Source: Selaginella moellendorffii | Taxonomy: Eukaryota > Streptophyta > Lycopodiopsida > Selaginellales > Selaginellaceae | DNA: 64,000 bases | Direction of reading: 5' to 3' | Assembly: GCF_000143415.4 (NCBI RefSeq) | Contig: NW_003314262.1 | Location: forward strand, 2,226,755 to 2,290,754 | Part shown: positions 34,317 to 43,667 of the stretch, piece after piece | Layout: every line of letters starts with the position of its first letter | Position numbering within the stretch: position 1 is the first letter of the stretch | Notes under the pieces: model-generated | Database searches by the model: none | The model's input: the letters and a program-made list of their open reading frames with translations, nothing else | Told to the model about the DNA's origin: nothing | Made by a program: the position numbers and the translations under genes

Positions 34317-35132
34317 ATGTCGAAGGAGAGACTGGATCATGGCCTGGAGAAGGCGGTGAGTTTGTACAAAGAGTGCTCAGGCACAGGGAAGGGCCGTTTT
34401 CTAGTGGCAGACGATGTGATCTACTCTAGCTTTGAGAAATGGAGTTCCAACAATGAAGACTGCTGGAGGCTGGCCTTCCTCGAGGGAGAAGCGGGATCCG
34501 GCGTTGGCAGTGTCTACATATTTGGCGATCCCAGTAACGTCCACAACGAGACGAAGCAGTGGTTCTTCCACAAGCTATGCCGGCAAGTGGAGAGGCACTT
34601 GATGCTCACGAGCCCTGAGCTGGACATCCGCTCCTTCGTCCGGGTCCTGGGATCATCGAGGTTTGCGCTTGGTAACGGGAGCAAGGAGCCAGGCGCCTCT
34701 TTCTCCACGGCCTCGCAGAAGCATCCATTCCCTCGAGTTGTCCTTGAAGTGGCCTACAAGAACGAGTCTTTTGAGGTACTCGTCAGGGAACTTAACCACT
34801 GGGTTCACTCGGGCTGTAAGCTCGCAATCAGGATACAAATCTCGTATGCCACCCTCAGCACTAGCAGCAGCAGCCTGCAACTGTTGTGGGTGCAGGAGGA
34901 AGCTGGCAAAGGTACACAGATTATAAATTTTAGTCCTAGCGTTTGCACCTTGGAAACAAAGGAGGATTTCTTGGTGTGGTTCCCGTTCAGCATGCTTTCC
35001 AGCGATGTTCCAGACTGCCATGACATCCCACTCACGTTTGATCTGTATCAGCTCCAGTCGACGATCAAGGAGCTGGTGCAGGAAGAGTTTGATATGTATC
35101 AGCTACAGTCGGTGATCAAGGAGATGGTATAG
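34317..35132 (+). CDS. Unnamed gene, copy 2: PD-(D/E)XK-like pattern
   Basis: Intact single-exon frame of 271 residues, starting ATG at 34317. I do not recognise a named family. The middle has KEPGASFSTASQKHPFP, then VVLEVAYKNESFEVLV and CKLAIRIQISY, an arrangement like the core of PD-(D/E)XK nuclease-fold (Uma2-like) proteins: acidic residue in a beta turn, 'VLEV' strand with Glu, and a third hydrophobic strand. In this copy the Asp of KEPDASF has become Gly. The C-terminus holds two YQLQS(T/V)IKE repeats from a 51-bp duplication. It begins about 145 bp after RT1 and is the head of cassette 2. Confidence 0.7.
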   Translation: MSKERLDHGLEKAVSLYKECSGTGKGRFLVADDVIYSSFEKWSSNNEDCWRLAFLEGEAGSGVGSVYIFGDPSNVHNETKQWFFHKLCRQVERHLMLTSPELDIRSFVRVLGSSRFALGNGSKEPGASFSTASQKHPFPRVVLEVAYKNESFEVLVRELNHWVHSGCKLAIRIQISYATLSTSSSSLQLLWVQEEAGKGTQIINFSPSVCTLETKEDFLVWFPFSMLSSDVPDCHDIPLTFDLYQLQSTIKELVQEEFDMYQLQSVIKEMV

Positions 35133-35319
35133 GAAGAGTTGGAGCAACCTTGTGAAGAATATGTCCTGCTCCTTAAATGAGGAACATCTTCAGTGGTTCT
35201 TTCTCCCAACTTAATCTTCAAGATGATTGAAGATTAGAATTAGTAAAATCTCTTGATTTAAATTTTATTAAGAATTCAACGAAGATAACGCTGCTCACAT
35301 TGAAACTCTAAAGAGCAAG

Positions 35320-35671
35320 ATCGAAATTTCTGCTGTTGCTGCTGCTGCCGTGAGAGTGTCCAAATCTTTTCTCGAGATGCTACTGCCAGCGGTGCTGCTG
35401 GAGCTGGAGCTGCTGGAGCTTGACGATGGTGGAGTGGCAACGCTATCTGTGAGCGATGCATTTTGGACATCGATGGACAGCTTTTGGCCCCCTTGGCAGT
35501 GATTTGGAAAGCCACAGAGGAAGTACCATGATCCGGGGGCCTAGTCATTGCGATCGAAGTGTCACCGTTGTTGAAAGACTGGATCGGTGAGGCGCTGGAG
35601 CATCGGTCCCAGTCATCCTCGGACACTTCCAGAACGTCGTGCCGTTGGCTGTTGTACTTGAAACCTTGCAT
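35320..35671 (-). pseudogene. Phytocyanin exon 2 fragment, cassette 2
   Basis: Nearly identical to exon 2 of 43668-44041, including FKYNSQRHDVLEV, but exon 1 is missing. Extra G residues after the TRP codons shift the frame so GFPNHC is lost. The flank beyond the intron start matches cassette 1. Confidence 0.88.
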
Positions 35672-36277
35672 GCATAGAAGATGCTCCCGTTAGAAAACTA
35701 TCGAGTAGGACAGGAAGAAATCAATCAACAAAGCAAAAAACAGAAAAGGAAAAAGAAAAGAAAAGAGAACGGGACACAATAGTTTTTCCTTAACTAGTTT
35801 GTAATTAAATTTAATGTTAATAATTAAATACTTAGAACTGGCTAATGAGATTATTCGAGATTCTAGCAAATTTAGTAAGATTGCCTATTTCAAGCTACCT
35901 TTATTGGTCACAAATATATTACTCCATTGACTAAATTAGAAGCTCTTCCGAGCATTTCCAAACTGTGTTCACCGATTGGAGACAATCATTCCACAGAATT
36001 ACGTCTTCACAGACACATTCCCTTTTTAGCCGTCTTGAGCAATAGATCATCAAGGTGGAGGCAAATTAAAACATGCATTTTAAACCTAATAAATACCATT
36101 GATGGCAATAGCTTCAAGTGGCCCACTAGATTAAAGGAACATACTTTAGATACTACTTGCCACCAAAAGTCTATGAATTTGGGAGGAATTTCGGGAGAAG
36201 ACTGAGTGAGTGGGGGTGGGGCATATTTGCCGGGCGCTAATGACCCTATAAATATGTATTAATAACAATAATCATTG

Positions 36278-36451
36278 TGTGAGTGCCTGGAATATGGAAA
36301 GGGAATACAGAAATGTGCATCCCAATTAGCCCAAAAACCCTAGCTTATATATAGGAGCGAGTGGTCCGGATTGAAACCAATCCGACGGCTACCAAAATCC
36401 ACTACGCTAATATTAGTATACGGCATCATAGCCGTACACTTGGCCCTCACA
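36278..36451 (-). repeat. RT2 3' LTR
   Basis: Left-hand LTR; it is the 3' LTR because the element reads on the minus strand. The adjacent internal purine tract (GAGAGGAGGGGATGA on the minus strand) is the polypurine tract. Confidence 0.93.
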
Positions 36452-36627
36452 TCATCCCCTCCTCTCAGAATAATGGAAGGCCATCAGGGTTCTCTTGTAG
36501 ACGGGCCAGGATCTGGAGGAACGTCAGGAGGAGGCATCGGCGGATCTGTAGACGGTATTAACTGCTCCTGATCCCTTTGTATGAAGCGTTTTAACCGCTG
36601 CACATGCACAATCTCCGGAGGATCGGC

Positions 36628-39177
36628 CTACTGAATGTCGTGCCGAACCTCATAAACTTGCGGTCCAACTTGCCGCAACACCTGATACGGTCCTTTCCAC
36701 TGCGCAAGGAGCCCCTTAGATAAACCATGTACCGTAAGATGGGGAAAACGGACTAACACCAAATCATCCACTTTGTACTCCGCAGATGAACGATGATGGG
36801 AGTTGTAGCGCCGTTGTTGTCCCACTTGTACGTGGCCTAAGTGTTCAGCAGACTCTGCTCGGACAAGTGGAAGAATGCTTGTCAAATACTGATCCCATGA
36901 CCTAGCATCAGGAGCTTGTGGCAATCGCGAAGGTAAACCCAGCTCTGTTGGTAATATTGGATCATGACCATATAGAAGTTTATATGGTGAAGCACCAACA
37001 AAACTCTGCACCCCTATGACATAGGCATACCGAAGAGACGGCAAATAACCATCCCAATCCGAATGCTGAAAGTTCACATACTTCGCAATCATCCCTTTGA
37101 ATGTCCGAACAAGCCGTTCCACCAGACTGTCTGATTGTGGATGATAAGCACTCATAAAAGTGTGGCGTATCCCCAACCGAGATGTCAAAACATGAAATAC
37201 CTCAGCCATAAATGCAGGACCATTATCCGAAAGAATCCGCTCTGGACAAGAATGTTGGAACACCACTCGATTGAGGAGGAAGTATCCAACAGCAGTTGCA
37301 GAGGCGCTAGCAAGAGAACCAACTTCCACCCAACGAGTCAAGTAGTCAGAAGCAATAATAACATACTCATTGCCAGCAGTCGATCGTGGAAAAGGTCCCA
37401 TAAGATCAAATGCCACCAACTCAAACGGACGGGAAATTGCAATTGACTCCAACCGTCCTTCCGTAGCACAAGGGGGAGTATTACGAGCTTGGCACCAAAC
37501 GCAGCTACGCACATACCGGATAATATCACGTCGCATCTCCGGCCAATAGAAAGACCTACGCAGCTTCTCGGTGATACGACGGTGTCCCATATGCCCACCT
37601 AGAACAGGAGAATCATGGTAGGCATGGAGAAACCGCGGAATAAACACTGAAGGCACCACCAACCGTAAATGATCATCAAGATCTGTCCCCACAAAATAAA
37701 TAAGGCCATCTTTAAGGCGATATTGAGAATGTAAATGCCGGAAAGGCAAGTCATCAGCAAGTGATGCAGGATTCTCAAACCCATCTTGAAGCCTTCGAAT
37801 CCATGGCTCAATCTTTTGAGCTTCGCGAACCTCATCAAGAGAAGGTAGATCTTGCTCTACGCCCTGTGGACACTGAACGTCAAGGACAGCAACCGCCGAC
37901 AGCACAGAATCCTCATCTAGAAAATCCACAAACGCTGGAACAACAGGTTCGTCAGAAACATGAGAAGTGAGTGGAGAAGGAAGAGGAGCTCGAGAAAGGG
38001 CATCAGCATCAGCCATAGAACTCCCTGGGCGATGAACAACATCGAAATTATATATCTGAAGCTTCAAAGCCCATCGAGCCGTACGACCAACCAGGTTCTT
38101 CCGCTTCAATAATGAAGTAACAGCAGCATGGTCACCTTCAAGTAACGTCCGAGAACCATGTAGATATGCATGAAGTTTCTCGAAACCCCAGACTGCTGCT
38201 AAACACTCCTTCTCTGTCGTGGAGTAGTTCATCTCCGCTGGTTGTAATGTACGGCTTATGTATGCAATGGGATGGCGCTGACCAGGCACACTCAAGCTCT
38301 CTTGCATCAACACACCTCCAAGACCAATGTCAGAAGCATCCACGCGCAAAATAAAAGGTCGAGTGTAGTCAGGATATGCCAAAACCGGAGGAGTCGTCAA
38401 TAGCTCTTTGAGATCCACGAACGCCCGCTCACAATCCGGAGACCAGATGAAAGATGACGTTGATGACTTCAGCAACGCTCGCAATGGTGTAGTGCGATCG
38501 GAAAGATGATCCACAAAACGACCGAGATACTGCACCTTACCCAAAAAACGCTGCACATCATTCACACATTTCGGAGTAGGGAACTTTAGAACAGCCACAA
38601 GTTTGTCAGGATCAATTTGCAAACCCTCACGAGAAATACGGTACCCAAGATAAGTTGTGTCCTTGGACCCAAATACGCACTTTGACAGCTTCAGCTTTAA
38701 ACCAACATCACGTAGCCAATCCAACACTTTACAAACATCACGAACGTGCTCCTCCCACGTCCCCTCCGAGTGGATCAAGACATCATCAATGAAGTCAGCA
38801 GTCACTTCCGGCATATCGCAAAGAACCTCGTCCATCATCCGCTGGAAAGTTGCGGGAGCATTGTTCAAACCAAACGGCATCACCAAGAACTCATATAAAC
38901 CAAATGGTGTACGAAAAGCAGTCTTAGGAATATCTTCTTCGGCCATTGGTACTTGCCAATACCCAGAAGCAAGATCTAGCTTGGTGAACCAACGACTTCG
39001 CCCCAGACGATCTAAGAGATCAGCAGTGTGAGGAAGAGGATACACATCTGGGATCGTCACTTCGTTTAACGGGCGATAGTCGATGCAGAAACGAATACTC
39101 CCATCAGGCTTTGTCACAAGATGAGGTTCACATGCCCAAGGACTCCACGACTTCCGAATAACACCCTTCTCCAGCAT
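36628..39177 (-). CDS. RT2 reverse transcriptase, RNase H and integrase
   Basis: An 849-codon frame. The RT core shows CIDYRPLNEVT, DLASGYWQVPM, PFGLNNAPATFQ and the catalytic FIDDVLIHS. RNase H follows (LRVDASDIGLGGVL to GDHAAVTSLL). The integrase has an HHCC zinc region ending CVWCQARN, a core with FDLMGPFP, LSDNGPAF and the Glu in DSLVERLVRTFKG, and a C-terminal DNA-binding region ending at TAG (36628-36630). Beyond that stop the frame continues for about 45 codons, and RT1 has a sense codon there, so the stop is probably a mutation. The frame is preceded, out of phase, by the protease frame. Confidence 0.93.
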   Translation of the reverse strand: MLEKGVIRKSWSPWACEPHLVTKPDGSIRFCIDYRPLNEVTIPDVYPLPHTADLLDRLGRSRWFTKLDLASGYWQVPMAEEDIPKTAFRTPFGLYEFLVMPFGLNNAPATFQRMMDEVLCDMPEVTADFIDDVLIHSEGTWEEHVRDVCKVLDWLRDVGLKLKLSKCVFGSKDTTYLGYRISREGLQIDPDKLVAVLKFPTPKCVNDVQRFLGKVQYLGRFVDHLSDRTTPLRALLKSSTSSFIWSPDCERAFVDLKELLTTPPVLAYPDYTRPFILRVDASDIGLGGVLMQESLSVPGQRHPIAYISRTLQPAEMNYSTTEKECLAAVWGFEKLHAYLHGSRTLLEGDHAAVTSLLKRKNLVGRTARWALKLQIYNFDVVHRPGSSMADADALSRAPLPSPLTSHVSDEPVVPAFVDFLDEDSVLSAVAVLDVQCPQGVEQDLPSLDEVREAQKIEPWIRRLQDGFENPASLADDLPFRHLHSQYRLKDGLIYFVGTDLDDHLRLVVPSVFIPRFLHAYHDSPVLGGHMGHRRITEKLRRSFYWPEMRRDIIRYVRSCVWCQARNTPPCATEGRLESIAISRPFELVAFDLMGPFPRSTAGNEYVIIASDYLTRWVEVGSLASASATAVGYFLLNRVVFQHSCPERILSDNGPAFMAEVFHVLTSRLGIRHTFMSAYHPQSDSLVERLVRTFKGMIAKYVNFQHSDWDGYLPSLRYAYVIGVQSFVGASPYKLLYGHDPILPTELGLPSRLPQAPDARSWDQYLTSILPLVRAESAEHLGHVQVGQQRRYNSHHRSSAEYKVDDLVLVRFPHLTVHGLSKGLLAQWKGPYQVLRQVGPQVYEVRHDIQ

Positions 39178-40082
39178 TTCCTTGACGTTGGCTCATAAAT
39201 CTTGATCTCCTTAGGTGACTGACGACGAACAGGAACCTTGATTGGACGAGCATCCCCGGTTGGAATCGGATGACGTGTGGCAATCTTGGCTCCAGACGAT
39301 AGGTCAAATTCAAAGAGATCAGAATACTCCTTCATGAGCCGGTCAACTGCTGCAACACAAAGATCGTCGGAGGGATCGGAAAAGGGAAAAGCAGAACAAG
39401 ATGGAAACACAGAAGGAAAGAGTGGGGGAACAAAAGTAATGGAAGCAGAGGTAGAAGTAGAGGGATGAAGAGGTATGGAAGTGAGAGGAATGGATGAAAC
39501 ATAAGGAAGTATGAGACAAGGGGGAGAAGCCTCAAAGTCACACTTGGCATGATTGCGCTGCAACCAATCCATACCAAGAATGAGGTCAAAAGCTTGACTC
39601 GGCACCACCCGCAACGACTGCAACTCAAGTTCGAGATCGCCCACATGCACAACTAGGTCCACCTCATCCCGTGCACATGCATGTGTACGGCCGTTGCCAT
39701 AAAGAATGAAAACTGGTTCCGCCGCACGACGCAAGTGTAGACGACAACGTGTGGTAACAGGTCGAGCAACAGAAGATAAACTCGAACCTGTATCAACCAA
39801 CACGGAGAGAATAATAGGAGACCTCTTGTTATAAAAACGAGCTTGGAAAGTAAACACGGGATGAACCGGTGCCGAGTGAACCCCTTGATGATACTCCCGA
39901 AAGAAAGATGGAGGGGTTACTGATTTATTCGCGCAAGGTCCCTCCATTACTCGTGCGACTCCTCGTTTCTCGGATGCATCTCGGTGTCCAGACCTTCCAC
40001 TGCAGCAGCACCCATGGGACGTTGCTGACGCCAAGGTCTCCACCCAGGAAATGGAGGTCGCCAATCCGGAAAACAACGGCAA
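39114..40082 (-). CDS. RT2 protease region
   Basis: Contains the retropepsin motif LVDTGSSLS and the later ILGMDWLQRNHA block typical of gypsy proteases. The frame overlaps the gag end and runs through the start of the RT region, where an apparent single-base loss near 39195 sends it out of phase with the downstream pol frame. In an active element protease and RT would be one polyprotein. Confidence 0.85.
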   Translation of the reverse strand: MPLFSGLATSISWVETLASATSHGCCCSGRSGHRDASEKRGVARVMEGPCANKSVTPPSFFREYHQGVHSAPVHPVFTFQARFYNKRSPIILSVLVDTGSSLSSVARPVTTRCRLHLRRAAEPVFILYGNGRTHACARDEVDLVVHVGDLELELQSLRVVPSQAFDLILGMDWLQRNHAKCDFEASPPCLILPYVSSIPLTSIPLHPSTSTSASITFVPPLFPSVFPSCSAFPFSDPSDDLCVAAVDRLMKEYSDLFEFDLSSGAKIATRHPIPTGDARPIKVPVRRQSPKEIKIYEPTSRKCWRRVLFGSRGVLGHVNLIL

Positions 40083-40879
40083 CGCCGATAAGTATGACTA
40101 ACTTCATCACACGCCCAGCAGCGAACATCACGGCCACGACTACGTCCTCGTGCTTGTCCTTGGACTCGAGCAGCAGCAGCATCAACCTCCATTGGAACAG
40201 GACCATCACCCATAGGAAGGGGAGCGGAAGGACGTGCAGCAAGAAGTGGAAGAGGCGACGTCTCATAACGTTGTGCCAAGCGAAGAGCATCATCAAGGGT
40301 GGCAGGAGCAAGTGCATGCACAAGTCCGACAAGATCTTGACGAAGTGCTAGCCACAACATTCCTAGCTTGATCTGCTCCGACATATTTGGCTCCGCACGA
40401 AGCAAAAGACTTCGGAAACGAACGCTAAATTGCATCACCGACTCAGATGGCCCTTGGCGAAGACGATGCAATTGTTGGAAAGCATCATCACAATCATCGG
40501 CATGGCCGAAGGCGCGTTTGAAGACGTCCAGGAGAACACTCCAATCCCCACGAGTGGCTGCGCTCAAACCATTGTACCACTGCAACGCCGTCCCTTGGAG
40601 ACATGTGGGAAACTCACGCAAACGTCGAGCATCATCCCAAGAATGATATGTGGCAATCACCGTGAAGTGATCGAACCAATGGTACACATCATCCCCAGGA
40701 TTCCCGCGAAAGAACTCCGGCCGAACGCGAGGATTGGCACCAAGAGTAGGAGGAGTTGGACCACATGCCGTGAATGCCGCCATCAATTGAGTTTGGTTGT
40801 TCAATTGCAAGCGCATAGCATCAAGCAATTGGACCAACTGCTGCTCGAGAGTCAAAGGAGGAGAGTACTGATCTGCCAT
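39947..40879 (-). CDS. RT2 Gag
   Basis: 310 residues from the ATG at 40879 (MADQYSPPLTLEQQ). It has the retrotransposon gag region (FFRGNPGDDVYHWFDHF, LQGTALQWYNGL) and a CCHC-type zinc knuckle CWACDEVSHTYRRC. The end of gag overlaps the protease frame. Confidence 0.92.
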   Translation of the reverse strand: MADQYSPPLTLEQQLVQLLDAMRLQLNNQTQLMAAFTACGPTPPTLGANPRVRPEFFRGNPGDDVYHWFDHFTVIATYHSWDDARRLREFPTCLQGTALQWYNGLSAATRGDWSVLLDVFKRAFGHADDCDDAFQQLHRLRQGPSESVMQFSVRFRSLLLRAEPNMSEQIKLGMLWLALRQDLVGLVHALAPATLDDALRLAQRYETSPLPLLAARPSAPLPMGDGPVPMEVDAAAARVQGQARGRSRGRDVRCWACDEVSHTYRRCRCFPDWRPPFPGWRPWRQQRPMGAAAVEGLDTEMHPRNEESHE

Positions 40880-41101
40880 GGAGAATGAAAAAGAAAGAGC
40901 AAAAGAAAATGACAAAAAGCTAGAAGGAAATGGTAGATCTAGACAATGCAAAAAGCTAGATCTAAACCAAAATCCTGAAAAGAAAAAAAAGAAGGAAATG
41001 GAAAAAGCTAGATCTAGACAATGCAAAAGTTAGATCTAAACCAAAATCCCAAATCCAAGCACTCCTCAAGGGCAATCAAACGTGCCCCTCACCTCCACCA
41101 A

Positions 41102-41275
41102 TGTGAATGCTTGGAATATGGAAAGGGAATACAGAAATGTGCATCCCAATTAGCCCAAAAACCCTAGCTTATATACAGGAGCGAGTGGTCAGGATTGAAA
41201 CTAATCCGACGGCTACCAAAATCCACTACGCTAATATTAGTATACAGCATCATAGCCGTACACTTGGCCCTCACA
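41102..41275 (-). repeat. RT2 5' LTR
   Basis: Right-hand LTR, 5' in the element's own sense. Next to it inside the element the minus strand reads TTGGTGGAGGTGAGGGG, the same position and nearly the same sequence as in RT1, presumably the primer-binding region. Confidence 0.93.
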
Positions 41276-41341
41276 ATTGTAATTTATAATAATATCCTTA
41301 ACGATTAAAATTATCTAAATTAGAATTCTTGCCCAAATTGT

Positions 41342-42351
41342 TTACACCTTGGAGGCCAGCACAAGACCAGCAATTCCAAAGGTGAGAGCAACGCTTCCTC
41401 CATACTTTGTTCCAAACTCAGCAATGTTGGTGAAGGAATCGATGGCAGCATAGCCCTTTGCGTAGATTTCCTTGCCCACGATGTTGTAGATGGCGCGAAC
41501 TGGAGCAAGCACGGCCTGGTATGCGTATGGCAGGTACTCGGTTGCGCCGACAGCATCAAATATGGAGTCCAAGAACCACTCGCTGTGAGTGGATGCTAGA
41601 ACATTGTTCACCATGATGCTGCCGGAGAGAGTGAGCGGGTTGTAGAGGCCTACCTTCTCAACCTTTTGTATTTCTGGAAAAGTAGCACAGAATCGTTAAA
41701 TTCGAAACATCCCACCAATATATATGCTTTTTGCTTTCCTTACCAGTGATTTGAGATGATTCCCACAGGGAATCTCCAACCTTGAGGTCCTCGGCTCTCT
41801 TGTACACGAGCTTCCCATTGACAGCAACGGGAACAAAGTGGCCTGCACTGAGTTCCAACATGTTTGAAGCGCTGTGCACTTGGAAAAACTTGGACATGGC
41901 ATCAGCATCCTTGTGGCCGAATGCATACACATCTGAATAGATATTCTTCCCCACTGCAACCTGTGGAAAAGTTATACTTGGACAAGATTTATGTGAAAGT
42001 ATTCAACCTTGTCTCCAACATTAAGCTCCCTCACGAACTTAATTTCTCCATTATACATCTGAACAGTTGCATCTCCTATAATAGCTTGAAAATTGTATGA
42101 AGAAAAAAACGTGAATTCACATGAACCCTACCTGGGAAGCATCCTGGAGTGCCTGGAGGGGGTGGAGGAGTGGCTGGAGGGGGTGGAGGAGTGGCTGGAG
42201 GGGGTGGAGTGGCTGGAGGGGGTGGAGTGCCTGGAGGGGGTCTAGTGGCTGGAGGAGGAGTGGTGGGAGGGGGTGGACTTTGTGCCACTGCAACGCTTGC
42301 AGCGAAGGCAATGAAAAAAGTCAGGAAGATTAGAGCACTGGTATGAGCCAT
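41342..42351 (-). CDS. Secreted proline-rich protein with hedgehog-type Hint domain, copy B
   Basis: Same gene structure as copy A: exons 42132-42351, 42008-42075, 41744-41960 and 41342-41673, 278 residues. The signal peptide differs by one residue, the proline-rich stretch has a different number and order of PPPAT/PPPGT units, and the Hint domain is almost identical (TAGHFVPV retained; SAGHFVPV at the first residue of that block). The nucleophile is Cys71. Stop is TAA instead of TGA. Copy A and B introns are also almost identical, so the duplication is recent or has been homogenised. It lies directly downstream of RT2 and about 320 bp from the divergent unnamed gene copy 3. Confidence 0.88.
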
Positions 42352-42671
42352 TAGCTAGCTCGAAACTGCTGGTTGCTAACACTCTAGGAGCAAGCCATTT
42401 TATAGCAGAATGTAAGCATCTAATGTTTGGTTTCGTGCACCAAAAATTCAAACACGAATGGTGGTCCTAATTAAGAACATTGAATCCTTCTCACTGATTT
42501 TGGTGAGAACCTAAATACGAGAAACTATTTTTATTAAAATAAATTAAAAATATTTTAAAGTTGTCGTTTTACATTTATTTCTCACACTACTAATTTTGGG
42601 TTAAAAGCTTGAAAACTTGAAAAGGTTGATTTATTCCTTTAAATACCGTACCAACTAAAAACCCTAATCCA

Positions 42672-43472
42672 ATGTCGAAGGAGAGACTGGATCGTGGCCT
42701 GGAGAAGGCGGTGAGTTTGTACAAAGAGTGCTCAGGCACAGGGAAGGGCCCTTTTCTAGTGGCAGACAATGTGATCTACTCTAGCTTTGAGAAATGGAGT
42801 TCCAACAATGAAGACTGCTGGAGGCTGGCCTTCCTCAAGGGAGAAGCGGGCTCCGGCGTTGGCAGTGTCTACATATTTGGTGATCCCAGTAATGTCCACG
42901 ACGAGACGAAGCAGTGGTTCTTCCACAAGCTATGCCGGCAAGTGGAGAGGCACTTGACGCTCACGAGCCCCGAGCTGGACATCCGCTCCTTCGTCCGGGT
43001 CCTGGGATCATCAAGGTTTGCGCTTGGTAACGGGAGCAAGGAGCCAGACGCCTCTTTCTCCACAGCCTCGCAGAAGCATCCATTCCCTCGAGTTGTCCTT
43101 GAAGTGGCCTACAAGAACGAGCCTTTTGAGGTACTCGTCAGGGAACTTAACCACTGGGTTCGCTCGGGCTGTAAGCTCGCAATCGGGATACAAATCTCGT
43201 ATGCCACCCTCAGCACTAGCAACAGCAGCCTGCAACTGTTGTGGGTGCAGGAGGAAGCTGGCAAAGGTACACAGATTATAGATTTTAGCCCTGGCATTTG
43301 CACTTTGGACACAAAGGAGGATTTCTTGGTGTGGTTCCCGTTCAGCATGCTTTCCAGCGATGTTCCAGACTGCCATGACATCCCACTCACGTTTGATCTG
43401 TATCAGCTCCAGTCGACGATCAAGGAGCTGGTGCAGGAAGAGCTATATCAGAAAGAGCTATATCACGTTTGA
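42672..43472 (+). CDS. Unnamed gene, copy 3: PD-(D/E)XK-like pattern
   Basis: Intact single-exon frame of 266 residues, ATG at 42672, very close to copy 2. This copy retains KEPDASF with the Asp, followed by VVLEVAYKNEPFEVLV and CKLAIGIQISY. The C-terminus differs: the second YQLQS repeat is replaced by a short EELYQKELYHV tail after a local rearrangement. No signal peptide or membrane segment. Divergent from Hint gene B across 320 bp that include a shared AATCC-ATG start context. The nuclease-fold reading is inference; the function is unknown. Confidence 0.72.
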   Translation: MSKERLDRGLEKAVSLYKECSGTGKGPFLVADNVIYSSFEKWSSNNEDCWRLAFLKGEAGSGVGSVYIFGDPSNVHDETKQWFFHKLCRQVERHLTLTSPELDIRSFVRVLGSSRFALGNGSKEPDASFSTASQKHPFPRVVLEVAYKNEPFEVLVRELNHWVRSGCKLAIGIQISYATLSTSNSSLQLLWVQEEAGKGTQIIDFSPGICTLDTKEDFLVWFPFSMLSSDVPDCHDIPLTFDLYQLQSTIKELVQEELYQKELYHV

Positions 43473-43667
43473 TCTGTATCAGCTACAGGAGAGCAACCTT
43501 GTGAAGAATATGTCCCGCTCCTTAAATGAGGAACATCATCAGTGGTTCTTGCTCCCAACTTAATCTTCAAGATGATTGACGATTAGAATTAGTAAAATCT
43601 TTAGAAGCTTAGATCATTAAAAATATTGATTTAAATTTTATTAAGAATTCAACGAAGATAACGCTGC

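Larger units (their letters stand above)
36278..41275 (-). mobile_element. Young Ty3/gypsy LTR retrotransposon (RT2), nearly intact
   Basis: 4,998 bp with 174-bp LTRs at 36278-36451 and 41102-41275 (TGTGAG/TGTGAA...CTCACA on the plus strand). The LTRs differ at about six positions (3.4%). ATTG is duplicated at both sides (36274-36277, 41276-41279). On the minus strand the order is gag, protease, reverse transcriptase, RNase H, integrase, the Ty3/gypsy order. No chromodomain is evident after the integrase. One apparent 1-base deletion separates protease from RT and one stop codon truncates the integrase tail. Cassette 1 keeps the empty target at about 25924. Confidence 0.96.
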
